A stretch of DNA of 64,000 nucleotides from Chryseobacterium limigenitum (GCF_900114875.1 NZ_FPKW01000002.1:1-64000), one strand, 5' to 3'; positions 44,213-53,319 are shown, counted from the stretch's first letter. The notes: generated from the sequence alone by a model not told the origin. A program made the numbers and translations.

Positions 44213-44698
44213 ATGAAATCTAATATCATTTTTAACAAAGATTTTGATTCTAATACAGTTTATGTAATGAAAATTTTCGGTGCAGATGTGTCAAAAGTAT
44301 GGGATTATTTTACAAAATCTGAATTATTGGATCAGTGGTGGGCTCCAAAACCATGGAAATGCGAAACAAAAGAGCAGGATTTTAAGGAAGGTGGAATTTG
44401 GCTGTACTCAATGGTTGGTCCGGAAGGAGAGAGGCATTATGCTCAGGCAAAATATGGCGAAATCATGGAGCATAGAAGTTTTGACGGAACTGATGCTTTC
44501 TGCGATGAAAATGGCAACATTAATCAAGATTTTGCACAATCAAAATGGCTTTTCGGTTTTACGGGTGTGGAAGAAGGTACAAAAGTGACTGTCAATATTC
44601 ATTTTACGTCACCGGAAGCTATAAAGCAACAATTGGAAATGGGTTTTGAAGAAGGTTTCAAAATGGGTCTGAACCAGCTTGAGGAAATTCTAAAATAA
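44213..44698 (+). CDS. SRPBCC/AHSA1-type protein
   Basis: 161 aa of the START/AHSA1 helix-grip fold: VSKVWDYFTKSELLDQWWAP, KEGGIWLYSMVGPEGERHYA, and a final helix EEGFKMGLNQLEEILK. Such proteins bind hydrophobic ligands; role here unknown. Cytosolic, monocistronic, divergent from the kinase gene. Confidence 0.85.
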   Translation: MKSNIIFNKDFDSNTVYVMKIFGADVSKVWDYFTKSELLDQWWAPKPWKCETKEQDFKEGGIWLYSMVGPEGERHYAQAKYGEIMEHRSFDGTDAFCDENGNINQDFAQSKWLFGFTGVEEGTKVTVNIHFTSPEAIKQQLEMGFEEGFKMGLNQLEEILK

Positions 44699-44731
44699 TT
44701 TGAACCCCAACCTTGATGGTTTAAAAAGTAA

Positions 44732-44759
44732 AAAGCTTGGAAAAAATTATCCAAGCTTT
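44732..44759. terminator. Bidirectional terminator
   Basis: aaagcttgga (44732-44741) pairs with tccaagcttt (44750-44759) between convergent genes; A and T tracts lie on both sides. Confidence 0.8.
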
Positions 44760-44763
44760 ATTT

Positions 44764-45105
44764 TTATATCAATTCTTCATCCTGAAAATATTGAATAACC
44801 GCTTTTTTCATAAGCAATGATTGTTCATTGGGCTTTAATTCTGGCAGTCCTTCCAGTTTTTCAAAATGAGGCCATCCATCTTCGTAATGCGTGAATTTAT
44901 AGTAACCAAAAGGCTCTAATAATCTGCAAACCGCAATATGAAGAATGTTTAATTTGTCGTCTTTCGTGTATTTTTGTTGGCCACTTCCAAGTTCCTGAAG
45001 ACCAATCAGAAATAATATCGTCTCGATTGGCGGATTTTTTTCAGTCTCAAAGTTGTCCTCGAAAAATTGTTCTACTTTTTTCCAGTATTCAGCTTCGTTG
45101 ATCAT
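44764..45105 (-). CDS. Conserved hypothetical cytosolic protein
   Basis: 113 aa, acidic, helical: starts MINEAEYWKKVEQFFEDNFE, contains ETILFLIGLQELGSGQQKYT and DGWPHFEKLEGLPEL. Pattern remembered from other flavobacteria without a named function. Downstream of the four-helix-bundle gene, separated by a 24-bp repeat. Confidence 0.7.
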   Translation of the reverse strand: MINEAEYWKKVEQFFEDNFETEKNPPIETILFLIGLQELGSGQQKYTKDDKLNILHIAVCRLLEPFGYYKFTHYEDGWPHFEKLEGLPELKPNEQSLLMKKAVIQYFQDEELI

Positions 45106-45110
45106 AATTT

Positions 45111-45134
45111 ATAAATGATAGTTGATAAATGATA
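45111..45134. repeat. Tandem ataaatgat pair, copy 2
   Basis: ataaatgatagttgataaatgata, 5 bp upstream of the hypothetical gene's start and 4 bp after the four-helix gene's stop. Its reverse complement recurs at 45503-45526 with 22 of 24 identities, so the pair flanks the four-helix gene in inverted orientation. Confidence 0.65.
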
Positions 45135-45138
45135 AAAG

Positions 45139-45501
45139 CTATGCTTTTAACATCTTTCGGTATGAAGAAATCACTTTTAAGATTTCTTCAGTTTTAATTT
45201 TTAAATCTAATAAAATTTCGTTTTGAACATAATTGAGTTCTTCTAGCATTTCAAGCCAAAATAATGTTTCGTCTGTTTCTTCTATGACGATGGATATTTT
45301 AGAAAATCTCTCTGCCTTTGATCTAGCTCTGCACATCGCCCTATAATTGGCTGCCATTGATGTAGACGAACGATATATTTGTTTTCTAATTACGGCAAAA
45401 GCTTCTTGATAAGGAAGTTTAGATAATTCCTGAATAATTGTAACAGCTAATTGCTTTGTTTTTGAAGCGAAAAGTTTGTTATAATCGACACTATCCATCA
45501 T
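45139..45501 (-). CDS. Four-helix-bundle protein (23S rRNA IVP family)
   Basis: 120 aa, all helical. Signature: YQEAFAVIRKQIYRSSTSMA with ANYRAMCRARSKAERFSKIS and EETDETLFWLEMLEEL, the conserved core of the S23/TIGR02436 family. These proteins are often encoded in intervening sequences or inserted between genes; their role is unknown. The gene is bounded on both sides by near-identical 24-bp inverted repeats and nearly abuts the peptidase stop, which suggests that it was inserted. Confidence 0.85.
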   Translation of the reverse strand: MMDSVDYNKLFASKTKQLAVTIIQELSKLPYQEAFAVIRKQIYRSSTSMAANYRAMCRARSKAERFSKISIVIEETDETLFWLEMLEELNYVQNEILLDLKIKTEEILKVISSYRKMLKA

Positions 45502-45502
45502 T

Positions 45503-45526
45503 TATCATTTATGAATTATCATTTAT
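45503..45526. repeat. Tandem ataaatgat pair, copy 3 (inverted)
   Basis: tatcatttatgaattatcatttat is the reverse-oriented partner of copy 2. It overlaps the final codons and stop of the S9 peptidase (stop at 45509) and lies just upstream of the four-helix start at 45501. Confidence 0.6.
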
Positions 45527-47554
45527 TTTGAGCAAGAACGCATACTCCAGTGCATCTTCTTTTAGTGATTCAAATCTTCCGCTTGCACCTCCGTGACCGG
45601 AACTCATATCGGTTTTGAATAATAAAAGATTGTTGTCTGTTTTTAACTCTCTTAATTTTGCAGTCCATTTCGCAGGCTCCCAATATTGAACCTGAGAATC
45701 ATGCAGACCAGTTGTAATCAACATGTGAGGATATTCTTTCGCTTCTACATTATCGTAAGGCGAATATTCCTTCATGTATTGATAGTATTCTTTGTCGTTC
45801 GGATTACCCCATTCGTCATATTCTCCGGTCGTCAATGGAATCGTCTCATCCAACATGGTTGTCACCACATCCACAAAAGGAACCTGAGAAACAATTCCGT
45901 TGAACAGTTTAGGTTCATAATTGATAACGGCTCCAACCAATAATCCTCCGGCACTTCCACCCATCGCATATAAATGCTTGGATGAAGTATAATTTTCTTT
46001 AATTAAATACTTTCCGGCATCAATAAAATCGAAGAATGTATTTTTCTTAAACAGCATTTTTCCGTCTTCATACCATTCTCTTCCTAAATATTCTCCACCT
46101 CGGATGTGAGCGATCGCATAAATGAAACCTCTGTCTAAAATTGACAGTCTTACATTCGAGAAACTCGCGTCAACTGTGTGTCCATAACTTCCATAACCAT
46201 ATAAAAGTACCGGAGTGTCTGCCGATTTTTTCGTGTCTTTATGATAAACTAAAGAAATTGGAATTTTCGTTTCCCCATCTCTTGAATCTGCCCAAATTCT
46301 TTCGGAAATATAATTTTCAGCGAAAAATTTTCCTCCCAAAACTTCCTGTTGCTTCAATAATTTTGTGGTTTTGGTCTTCATGTCGTACTCATAGGTGGAG
46401 CCTGGCTGAGTTAATGAAGTGTAACCATAACGCAAAATTTCTGTATCGAATTCTAGATTGATCCCGATATAAGCTGTGTAAGTAGGATCAGAGAAAGGTA
46501 AATAATAAGATTCGTTCGTTTTCTCTTCAATGATTTTTATCTGTAAAAGACCTTCTTCTCTTTCTTCAAGAACAAGATAGTTTTTAAATATTTCAAAACC
46601 TTCCAATAAAACTTCTGCACGGTGTGGGATTACGTCTACCCAGTTTTCCATTCCGCAATTGTCGATTTTAGCCTTTACAATTTTAAAATTGATGGCGTCG
46701 TCGGCATTGGTGATAATGTAAAACTCATCTTCATAATGTTCTACAGAATATTCAAGATCGTCGATTCTTGGCTGAATGATTTTCCATTCTGCAAAAACAT
46801 CATCAGCAGGAATAAAACGGTGTTCGTCTGAGATCGTACTTGAACTTGCTAAGAAAATATATTCTAATGATTTTGTCTTGAAAACATTCACATCAAAAGT
46901 ATCATCCTCTTCATGGAAAATTAAAATATCTTCCGAAGGTTCTGTTCCTAATTTATGTCTGTAAACCTGAAATGCACGCAAACTGTCATCTTTTCTGATA
47001 TAAAAAACATGTTCGTTATCATTCGCCCAAACAGCTTTACCTGTGGTGTTCTCTATTTTATCGGAAAGAATTTCTTCTGTTTCTAAATTCTTGAAATTGA
47101 TATCGTAAATTCTTCTTCCAACATTGTCAGACGAAAAAGAAGTCAGTTTATTATTCGGACTTACCGCAACGCTTCCCACTTCGAAAAATGTTTCCCCTTC
47201 TGCGAGTACATTTACATCCAGAATGATTTCTTCTGTATTGTCTAAACTTTTATGTTTTCTGCAAAAAATAGGATATTCTTTTCCGTCTTCATAACGTACA
47301 ATGTACCAATATTCGTTAAAGAAATAGGGTAGAGACTCATCGTCTTTTTTGTAGCGGGCTTTCATTTCTTCGAAAAGTTCTTCCTGAAGCTCTTCGGTAT
47401 CTTTCATCATGAATTCTTGGTAAGCATTTTCTTGTTCAAGATATTTTATGACTTCGGGATTTTCTCTTTCATTGAGCCAGAAATAATTGTCAGTTCTTTT
47501 ATCTCCGTGTATTTCTAGTGTTTTTTCTATTTTTTTTGCCTGTGGAGCTTCCAT
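45509..47554 (-). CDS. S9 prolyl oligopeptidase family (oligopeptidase B-like)
   Basis: 681 aa. An N-terminal beta-propeller (about 70-400) is followed by an alpha/beta-hydrolase domain. The nucleophile serine is in YAMGGSAGGLLVGAV, and GHGGASGRFE carries the catalytic His; GLHDSQVQYWEP carries the Asp. ERENPEVIKYLEQENAY near the start is typical of oligopeptidase B. No signal peptide, so cytosolic; cleaves short peptides after basic residues in the best-known members. The last codons overlap a 24-bp repeat. Confidence 0.9.
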   Translation of the reverse strand: MEAPQAKKIEKTLEIHGDKRTDNYFWLNERENPEVIKYLEQENAYQEFMMKDTEELQEELFEEMKARYKKDDESLPYFFNEYWYIVRYEDGKEYPIFCRKHKSLDNTEEIILDVNVLAEGETFFEVGSVAVSPNNKLTSFSSDNVGRRIYDINFKNLETEEILSDKIENTTGKAVWANDNEHVFYIRKDDSLRAFQVYRHKLGTEPSEDILIFHEEDDTFDVNVFKTKSLEYIFLASSSTISDEHRFIPADDVFAEWKIIQPRIDDLEYSVEHYEDEFYIITNADDAINFKIVKAKIDNCGMENWVDVIPHRAEVLLEGFEIFKNYLVLEEREEGLLQIKIIEEKTNESYYLPFSDPTYTAYIGINLEFDTEILRYGYTSLTQPGSTYEYDMKTKTTKLLKQQEVLGGKFFAENYISERIWADSRDGETKIPISLVYHKDTKKSADTPVLLYGYGSYGHTVDASFSNVRLSILDRGFIYAIAHIRGGEYLGREWYEDGKMLFKKNTFFDFIDAGKYLIKENYTSSKHLYAMGGSAGGLLVGAVINYEPKLFNGIVSQVPFVDVVTTMLDETIPLTTGEYDEWGNPNDKEYYQYMKEYSPYDNVEAKEYPHMLITTGLHDSQVQYWEPAKWTAKLRELKTDNNLLLFKTDMSSGHGGASGRFESLKEDALEYAFLLKINDNS

Positions 47555-47590
47555 TCAATGTTAATTCTTGTTCAAATTTAGTTAAAAAAA

Positions 47591-47621
47591 AGCCATCTTT
47601 CCTTGAATTGAAAAGACGGCT
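47591..47621 (-). terminator. Terminator of hemD
   Basis: agccatcttt (47591-47600) pairs with aaagacggct (47612-47621), one mismatch; on the reverse strand it is followed by T8, about 20 bp after the hemD stop. Confidence 0.65.
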
Positions 47622-47643
47622 GATTTATATTTTATATCAAGGG

Positions 47644-48393
47644 CTATTTGTGAAGAGCTTTGACGTACTTTTCAAGTGCCATTGTCATTGATGGCGTTTC
47701 TTTTGTAGGTGCCATTAAATCTACTCTTAATCCTGCTTCCTCGGCTGCTGCTAATGTTGTGTTACCGAAAACGCCAATATTAGTTTCGTCCTGTTTAAAT
47801 TCAGGGAAATTTTGCTGTAAAGATTTAATTCCTTGCGGACTGAAGAAGATCAGCATGTCGTAATCTTTAATCGTAATATCAGTTAAATCACTACAGACAG
47901 TTCTGTACATGATCGCTCTTGTCCAATCTATGTTTGCCGTATCTAAAGTTTTAACGATATCAGGACTTAAAACATCTGAAGATGGCAATAGATACTTCTC
48001 AGTAGGAAATTTTTTGAAAAGAGGAGCAAGGTCAGAGAAGTTTTTCTCCCCAAAACTGATCTTTCTTTTTCTGTACACAATATGCTTTTGAAGATAGTTG
48101 GCAACTGCTTCCGACTGACAAATGTATCTCATCGTATCCGGTACGCTGAAACGCAATTCTTCTGCAAGTCTGAAATAGTGGTCAATCGCATTTTTGCTGG
48201 TGAAAATAATTCCAGTGTACTGCGTTAGATCTATTTTCTGTGTTCTAAGTTCTTTGTTGTCAACTCCTTCGACGTGGATAAAAGGACGGAAATCAATCTT
48301 TATTTTTTCCTTCTTCGCTATTTCCAAATATGGAGAAGACTCACTAGGCGCTGGTTGAGAAACCAATATAGACTTTATTCTCATCATTGACAT
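47644..48393 (-). CDS. hemD: Uroporphyrinogen-III synthase
   Basis: 249 aa. Two alternating Rossmann-like halves with YTGIIFTSKNAIDHYFRLAE, KYLLPSSDVLSPDIVKTL, DYDMLIFFSPQGIKSLQQNF and VFGNTTLAAAEEAGLRVDLM, as in HemD. It closes hydroxymethylbilane to uroporphyrinogen III in haem synthesis. The start lies just after the DUF4271 gene's stop, an arrangement conserved in Bacteroidota. Internal ATGs three and four codons later are possible starts. Confidence 0.88.
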   Translation of the reverse strand: MSMMRIKSILVSQPAPSESSPYLEIAKKEKIKIDFRPFIHVEGVDNKELRTQKIDLTQYTGIIFTSKNAIDHYFRLAEELRFSVPDTMRYICQSEAVANYLQKHIVYRKRKISFGEKNFSDLAPLFKKFPTEKYLLPSSDVLSPDIVKTLDTANIDWTRAIMYRTVCSDLTDITIKDYDMLIFFSPQGIKSLQQNFPEFKQDETNIGVFGNTTLAAAEEAGLRVDLMAPTKETPSMTMALEKYVKALHK

Positions 48394-48396
48394 TTA

Positions 48397-49065
48397 TTAA
48401 AAAAATAATAGTTTCCAAAGCAACAATAAAGGTGCGATTTGGAGGGTGCAAATATACAAAAATTTATAATACCATTTTTCAGGTAAGACATTGTTCTTGT
48501 GAAATAAGTAGAAAAAAACCTTGAAAATGAATACAAAAGAAAAAAAGAACAAGTAGTATAAAAACATTTTATTTCTGTCAATAGGGAAATAGTAGTGGGT
48601 TACACATAAAATTATTAACAAAAACGACAAAACGAAATAAAATTTAGTAGAGGTAAAGTAAAAAACCAACCATTTTTTACCATCACCTATACTTTGATAG
48701 AAAATAAATCCTAAAGTCGTTTTTACGAAATAAAATAGGATAACTATAACTAAACTATACCCAAATTTGTTCAGTTGATACCCTAAAACACTCAGATCGG
48801 CTATGTATTTAGGTACAATAGGAATGTATTGTGAGATCAAAACTGCCAAAGTAAGAGCCGTCACACAGGATGTGATGATCCAGCTCGGAAGATTGTTGCT
48901 TGCATCAAAATATTTTTGAAGCAAAAAGTCTTTCAGGTTGGCGCCTCTTTCTATGATATTCATCATAAACAGGTATAAAAATATACAGCCCAACAATATA
49001 AAAATAACCCAATCGTTGTTCTCGGGTATCCTTACATGATTTATAAAATTTTGTGATAACGGCAA
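48397..49065 (-). CDS. DUF4271 membrane protein
   Basis: About 222 aa with roughly six membrane helices. The pattern PENNDWVIFILLGCIFLYLF and TLGFIFYQSIGDGKKWLVFY marks DUF4271. Function unknown; always next to hemD in relatives. The frame is open to 49161, but that would overlap the divergent transferase start and its promoter, so a TTG at 49065 or another start near it is preferred. Start uncertain. Confidence 0.75.
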   Translation of the reverse strand: MPLSQNFINHVRIPENNDWVIFILLGCIFLYLFMMNIIERGANLKDFLLQKYFDASNNLPSWIITSCVTALTLAVLISQYIPIVPKYIADLSVLGYQLNKFGYSLVIVILFYFVKTTLGFIFYQSIGDGKKWLVFYFTSTKFYFVLSFLLIILCVTHYYFPIDRNKMFLYYLFFFSFVFIFKVFFYLFHKNNVLPEKWYYKFLYICTLQIAPLLLLWKLLFF

Positions 49066-49124
49066 AGGAATGTTTTTTGCAAAATTATAGATTATTTTGT
49101 ATAAAATAAAAAGGTTAAATAAAC

Positions 49125-49132
49125 TATCTTTG
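49125..49132 (+). promoter_or_regulatory. -7 box of the glycosyltransferase gene
   Basis: TATCTTTG fits TAnnTTTG, 9 bp before the ATG at 49142. It lies outside any plausible DUF4271 coding region if that gene starts at 49065. Confidence 0.5.
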
Positions 49133-49141
49133 CAAATTGAA

Positions 49142-49858
49142 ATGAAAAAACTCGTCATCATCCCAACTTATAATGAAAAGGAAAATATAGAAAGTATAAT
49201 TTCCGCGGTTTTTGCGTTGGAAGATGATTTTCATATTTTGGTGGTGGACGACTCGTCTCCGGACGGAACTTCCAACATTGTAAAGGATCTTCAGAAAAGA
49301 TTTCCTCACACTTTACATTTGTCAATAAGACATGTGAAAGACGGTCTGGGGAAGGCTTATATTCATGGATTTAAGTGGGCTATTCAAAACAATTATGATT
49401 ATATTTTTGAGATGGATGCCGATTTTTCCCATAATCCAAGTGATCTTCCTAAATTGTTTGAAGCTTGTTTAAATGCGGATATGGCGATCGGTTCACGATA
49501 CTCAAAAGGAGTCAATGTGGTAAACTGGCCAATGGGAAGGGTTTTGCTTTCTTATTTCGCTTCAAAATATGTGAGATTTGTTTTAGGACTTCCGATTCAT
49601 GATACAACAGCTGGTTTTGTCTGTTTTTCAAGAAAAGTTTTAGAAGAAATAGGATTGGATAACGTAAAGTTAAAAGGATACGGTTTTCAGATCGAAATGA
49701 AATTCAGAGCTTTTAAAAAAGGCTATAAAATTGTAGAAGTACCGATTATTTTTACAAACAGAATATTGGGAGAAAGCAAAATGAATGGCGGGATCATTCA
49801 TGAAGCGGTTTTTGGTGTTTTAAATTTAAAATGGAAATCATTAATCAACAGATTATGA
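49142..49858 (+). CDS. Polyprenol-phosphate mannose synthase-like glycosyltransferase (GT2)
   Basis: 238 aa. The family opening MKKLVIIPTYNEKENIESII, VVDDSSPDGTSNIV, the DxD in FEMDADFSHNPSDLPKLFEA and GYGFQIEMKFRAFKKGYKIV match Dpm1-type GT2 enzymes without the C-terminal membrane helices. It transfers a sugar from a nucleotide donor to a lipid carrier at the inner face of the membrane. The ATG at 49142 fits the family start. The next gene overlaps by 4 bp (ATGA), so they form an operon. Confidence 0.88.
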   Translation: MKKLVIIPTYNEKENIESIISAVFALEDDFHILVVDDSSPDGTSNIVKDLQKRFPHTLHLSIRHVKDGLGKAYIHGFKWAIQNNYDYIFEMDADFSHNPSDLPKLFEACLNADMAIGSRYSKGVNVVNWPMGRVLLSYFASKYVRFVLGLPIHDTTAGFVCFSRKVLEEIGLDNVKLKGYGFQIEMKFRAFKKGYKIVEVPIIFTNRILGESKMNGGIIHEAVFGVLNLKWKSLINRL

Positions 49859-50223
49859 AAAAGCTGATCTTCATTTTCGTTTTGTCATGCATATTTTCAT
49901 GCAGTGATTATGTAGATAAACCAAAGAATTTGGTGGATAAAGATACGATGGCTGAAATTCTTGCTGACCTGTCAATCAACGATCAGGCAACTTTCATGTA
50001 TCAGAATAAAAATCTGGAGGCCGGAACAAGATATATCCTTAAGGCTCACAACATAAAATCAACAGATTTTGTTGAAAGTTTTAAATATTATGTTGTAAAA
50101 GACCAAATGAAAGGTATCGCAGACGAAGCTCAGAAAAAGCTGTTGGAAAAAGATCCAAAAGCGGATCAATATATAAAAGACAAATTAAAAAAGGATGGTA
50201 ATGTGCCGTCTTTTGCAAGATAA
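49855..50223 (+). CDS. DUF4296 lipoprotein
   Basis: 122 aa. A short signal ends in IFSCSDYV (Cys16), followed by a helical DUF4296 domain with MAEILADLSINDQATFMY and a YYVVKDQMKGIADEAQKKLL helix. Function unknown; in Bacteroidota the gene generally sits beside this transferase. Translation overlaps the transferase stop. The first eight codons of a longer frame are ignored. Confidence 0.8.
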   Translation: MKKLIFIFVLSCIFSCSDYVDKPKNLVDKDTMAEILADLSINDQATFMYQNKNLEAGTRYILKAHNIKSTDFVESFKYYVVKDQMKGIADEAQKKLLEKDPKADQYIKDKLKKDGNVPSFAR

Positions 50224-50289
50224 CAATGCAGAAACGTGTTCCATTAGGCGAAATATAACGGCCAATGGCGATGATTTAAAAGTATACGA

Positions 50290-51420
50290 ATGAAATTTTT
50301 TAATATAGAAAAAACCTCTGAAGGTAAGGCAAGAGCAGGAGAGATCATGACCGATCACGGTAAGGTGCAAACGCCTATTTTTATGCCTGTAGGAACTGTT
50401 GCCAGTGTAAAAACAGTTCACCAAAGAGAATTAAAAGAAGACATTAAAGCTCAAATTATTCTGGGCAATACCTATCATTTATACCTTCGTCCCGGCATGG
50501 AAACGATGCAGAATGCGGGAGGTTTACATAAATTCATGAACTGGGATCTTCCAATTCTTACGGATTCGGGAGGTTTTCAGGTTTTTTCACTTTCTGGAAG
50601 CAGAAAAATGTCTGAAGAAGGGGTGAAATTCAAGTCTCACATCGATGGAAGTTATCATTTATTTACTCCGGAAAAATCTATGGAAATCCAAAGACAGATC
50701 GGGGCTGATATTTTTATGGCTTTTGATGAATGTGTTGCTTATCCAAGTGGATACAATCAGGTAAAGGCTTCCATGGAAATGACGCATCGTTGGTTAAAAA
50801 GATGTATCGATTGGAATGAACAAAATCCTGAATTATATGGTCATAAACAAAGATTTTTCCCGATTGTTCAAGGTTCTACTTATTCAGATTTAAGAAAAAT
50901 TTCAGCAGAAGTAATTTCGGAAGCAGGCGCAGAAGGAAATGCGATCGGCGGACTTTCCGTTGGTGAGCCTGAAGATGAACTGTACAGAATTACCGATGAG
51001 GTTACCGATATTTTACCAAAAGACAAACCAAGATATTTAATGGGTGTTGGGACTCCATGGAATATTCTGGAATCCATTGGTTTAGGAATCGATATGATGG
51101 ATTGTGTAATGCCTACAAGAAACGCCAGAAACGCAATGTTGTTCACTTGGCAAGGTGTTATGAACATGAAAAATGAAAAATGGAAGAACGATTTTTCGCC
51201 TTTGGATGAATTTGGGACGAGTTTTGTAGATAAAGAATATTCAAAAGCTTATGTGCGCCATTTGTTTGTTTCTAAAGAATATTTAGGGAAACAAATCGCA
51301 TCAATTCATAACTTGGCATTTTATTTAGATTTGGTGAAAGTGGCGAGAGAACATATTGTTGCAGGAGATTTCTACCAATGGAAAAACTCTGTGGTGCCGA
51401 TTCTTAGACAAAGACTTTAA
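50290..51420 (+). CDS. tgt: tRNA-guanine transglycosylase (queuine/preQ1)
   Basis: 376 aa TIM-barrel enzyme exchanging guanine for the queuosine precursor at tRNA position 34. D92 in PILTDSGGFQVFS binds the base, and the nucleophile Asp lies in GIDMMDCVMPTRNARNA. Oddly, the C-terminal zinc motif normally CxCxxC is absent: the aligned place reads DEFGTSFVDKEYSKAY, although the downstream His in SIHNLAFYL is kept. This is possibly a lineage-wide feature of flavobacterial enzymes. Followed 10 bp later by the LptF/G gene. Confidence 0.92.
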   Translation: MKFFNIEKTSEGKARAGEIMTDHGKVQTPIFMPVGTVASVKTVHQRELKEDIKAQIILGNTYHLYLRPGMETMQNAGGLHKFMNWDLPILTDSGGFQVFSLSGSRKMSEEGVKFKSHIDGSYHLFTPEKSMEIQRQIGADIFMAFDECVAYPSGYNQVKASMEMTHRWLKRCIDWNEQNPELYGHKQRFFPIVQGSTYSDLRKISAEVISEAGAEGNAIGGLSVGEPEDELYRITDEVTDILPKDKPRYLMGVGTPWNILESIGLGIDMMDCVMPTRNARNAMLFTWQGVMNMKNEKWKNDFSPLDEFGTSFVDKEYSKAYVRHLFVSKEYLGKQIASIHNLAFYLDLVKVAREHIVAGDFYQWKNSVVPILRQRL

Positions 51421-51430
51421 AATATAGAGC

Positions 51431-52543
51431 ATGCTTAAAATTATAGACCGATATATCATTAAAAAATACCTTGGGACTTTCAGTTTCATGTTGATATTGC
51501 TGTCTGTAGTGGTTTTGGTGATCGATGTTCAGCAGAAAATTCCGAGAATTGAAAATGCTAAACTTATAGATCCGAAATTAGATTTAACGTATTTTCTTAT
51601 TCATTTCTATCCTTTCTGGATCATCAACTTGGTCATGACTTTTCTGTCCATTTTGGTGTTTATTTCTGTGATTTATTTCACGTCCAGAATGGCAAATAAT
51701 ACGGAAATTGTTGCCATTATCAGTAGTGGAGCAAGTTTTCACAGGTTTGCAAAACCATACTTAATTACGTCTCTGTTTATTGCTTCTTTGTCACTGGTAA
51801 TCAATCATTTTGTGCTTCCTTGGGCAAATATTCAGAAAAATCAACTTGAAGCGTACACTTATAACGCAAGGAATAAAGAAAAAGTTTTGGGTACAGCTCC
51901 TGTTTCCGCACAATTGAGCAGAACGGAATATATTTTTGTTAATTCCTGGAATAAAGGAGAAAAAAGAGGCTCAGGCTTTGTCTTCCAAAAATTTAATAAG
52001 AATAGAAAGATGACCTATGAACTTAAAGCTTCCGATGTGCTTTGGGACAAGGTTAAAAAGCAATTTGTTTTAAGCAATTATTTCGAAAAAACAATCAATA
52101 AAGACGATACCGAAAAACTAGGAAACGGTCCTGAATTAATAAAAAGCTTCGGACACAATCCTGACGAACTTTTCCCGAATGAATTGTTGGGGCAAAATAA
52201 AACAACGCCCGAACTTCTGAAATTCATCCAAAGAGAAGCAGAAAAAGGAAATAGCAACCTGAATACTCACCTTAATGAGCTTCATCAGAGGACTTCCATG
52301 CCTGTTTCTATTGTCATTTTGACGTTTTTAGCGCTGTCTCTTTCTTCTCAAAAGAAAAGAGGAGGACTGGGGATTAACTTGGCGATAGGGATTTCCTTGG
52401 CCTTTTTGTTCGTGTTCTCATTCGAAGCCTTAAAGGTTGTTTCGGAAAATAAAAGTATGTCTCCGGCCTTGGCAATGTGGGTTCCTAATATCATCTTTTT
52501 CCCGATTGCACTGTATTTATATCTGAAAAGAGCGAATCAGTAA
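51431..52543 (+). CDS. LptF/LptG-family permease
   Basis: 370 aa. Six membrane helices in 3+3 arrangement (about 15-35, 58-80, 105-125; 288-305, 315-335, 345-365) with a large periplasmic beta-jellyroll between, as in YjgP/YjgQ. MLKIIDRYIIKKYLGTFSFM is the typical start. With LptB it extracts lipopolysaccharide from the inner membrane. Bacteroidota often have such a stand-alone gene. Its 3' end overlaps birA by 7 bp on the other strand. Confidence 0.88.
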   Translation: MLKIIDRYIIKKYLGTFSFMLILLSVVVLVIDVQQKIPRIENAKLIDPKLDLTYFLIHFYPFWIINLVMTFLSILVFISVIYFTSRMANNTEIVAIISSGASFHRFAKPYLITSLFIASLSLVINHFVLPWANIQKNQLEAYTYNARNKEKVLGTAPVSAQLSRTEYIFVNSWNKGEKRGSGFVFQKFNKNRKMTYELKASDVLWDKVKKQFVLSNYFEKTINKDDTEKLGNGPELIKSFGHNPDELFPNELLGQNKTTPELLKFIQREAEKGNSNLNTHLNELHQRTSMPVSIVILTFLALSLSSQKKRGGLGINLAIGISLAFLFVFSFEALKVVSENKSMSPALAMWVPNIIFFPIALYLYLKRANQ

Positions 52544-53253
52544 AGCAATTTTATTTCTTTGTGATAAAAAGATTTTAGGCCGTCATTTTCAAGATCGATC
52601 CATAATTCGCCTTTTTCATCGGCGTATTTTATAATGCCATTTTGTCGCTCTTCATTAATCTCAAAAACGGAGATCTCATCTTTTCGGAATAAATTTTCAT
52701 TAAATTGTTCCAGTATTTCCTCTTCAGACGGAATGTTTTTTAATTTTTCAATTAAAAATGTGTGATAATTTAATGCAAATTCTTTTAGGTCAAATTGTAT
52801 TCCAGTCTGGGTTAGGAGTGAACCGGCCTTCGAAATGTCATCAAATTCTTCCTGTAAAATATTAATGCCTGACCCGATAATATAATAATTGCTTTGGTTG
52901 ATCTTTCTCTTCTCAATTAAGATGCCGACGATTTTTTTATTTTTAAGAATGATATCGTTCGGCCATTTTATTTTCACTATATTTTCAGTCAAATTGGCAA
53001 GGAAATCCCTGATGACAATTGCGGTATAATAATTGAACAAAAAATCAGAGAGTGTGGAGTTCTGAGTTTTTACCGCTAATGTATAAGCTAAATTTTTTTC
53101 AGCAGTTGAAATCCACGTATTTCCATACTGTCCGCGACCTTTTGTCTGGTTGAAAGTGTGAAGTGCAATAAAATCCGAATTATCGTAAAGTAAAAACTGA
53201 GATATTTCGTCATTAGTAGAAGGAGACTCTTTTTGATAGAATAGTTGACCCAT
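52537..53253 (-). CDS. birA: Biotin--[acetyl-CoA-carboxylase] ligase
   Basis: 238 aa catalytic-only BirA without the DNA-binding domain. TNQTKGRGQYGNTWIST-like segment (FNQTKGRGQYGNTWIS) binds biotinyl-AMP, IKWPNDIILKNKKIVGILIE is the core, and a small C-terminal SH3-like domain follows. It attaches biotin to carboxyl-carrier protein. Divergent from rsfS; convergent with the permease gene. Confidence 0.92.
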   Translation of the reverse strand: MGQLFYQKESPSTNDEISQFLLYDNSDFIALHTFNQTKGRGQYGNTWISTAEKNLAYTLAVKTQNSTLSDFLFNYYTAIVIRDFLANLTENIVKIKWPNDIILKNKKIVGILIEKRKINQSNYYIIGSGINILQEEFDDISKAGSLLTQTGIQFDLKEFALNYHTFLIEKLKNIPSEEEILEQFNENLFRKDEISVFEINEERQNGIIKYADEKGELWIDLENDGLKSFYHKEIKLLY

Positions 53254-53311
53254 TAAGAAAACTTTAAGACTTTAAAAGGCTAAAAGTAAGGCTAAAGTAA
53301 AAGAAAAACAA

Positions 53312-53319
53312 TAAATTTG
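53312..53319 (+). promoter_or_regulatory. -7 box of rsfS
   Basis: TAAATTTG fits TAnnTTTG, 18 bp before the ATG at 53338. An earlier ATG at 53317 lies inside this box, which supports the later start. Confidence 0.5.
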
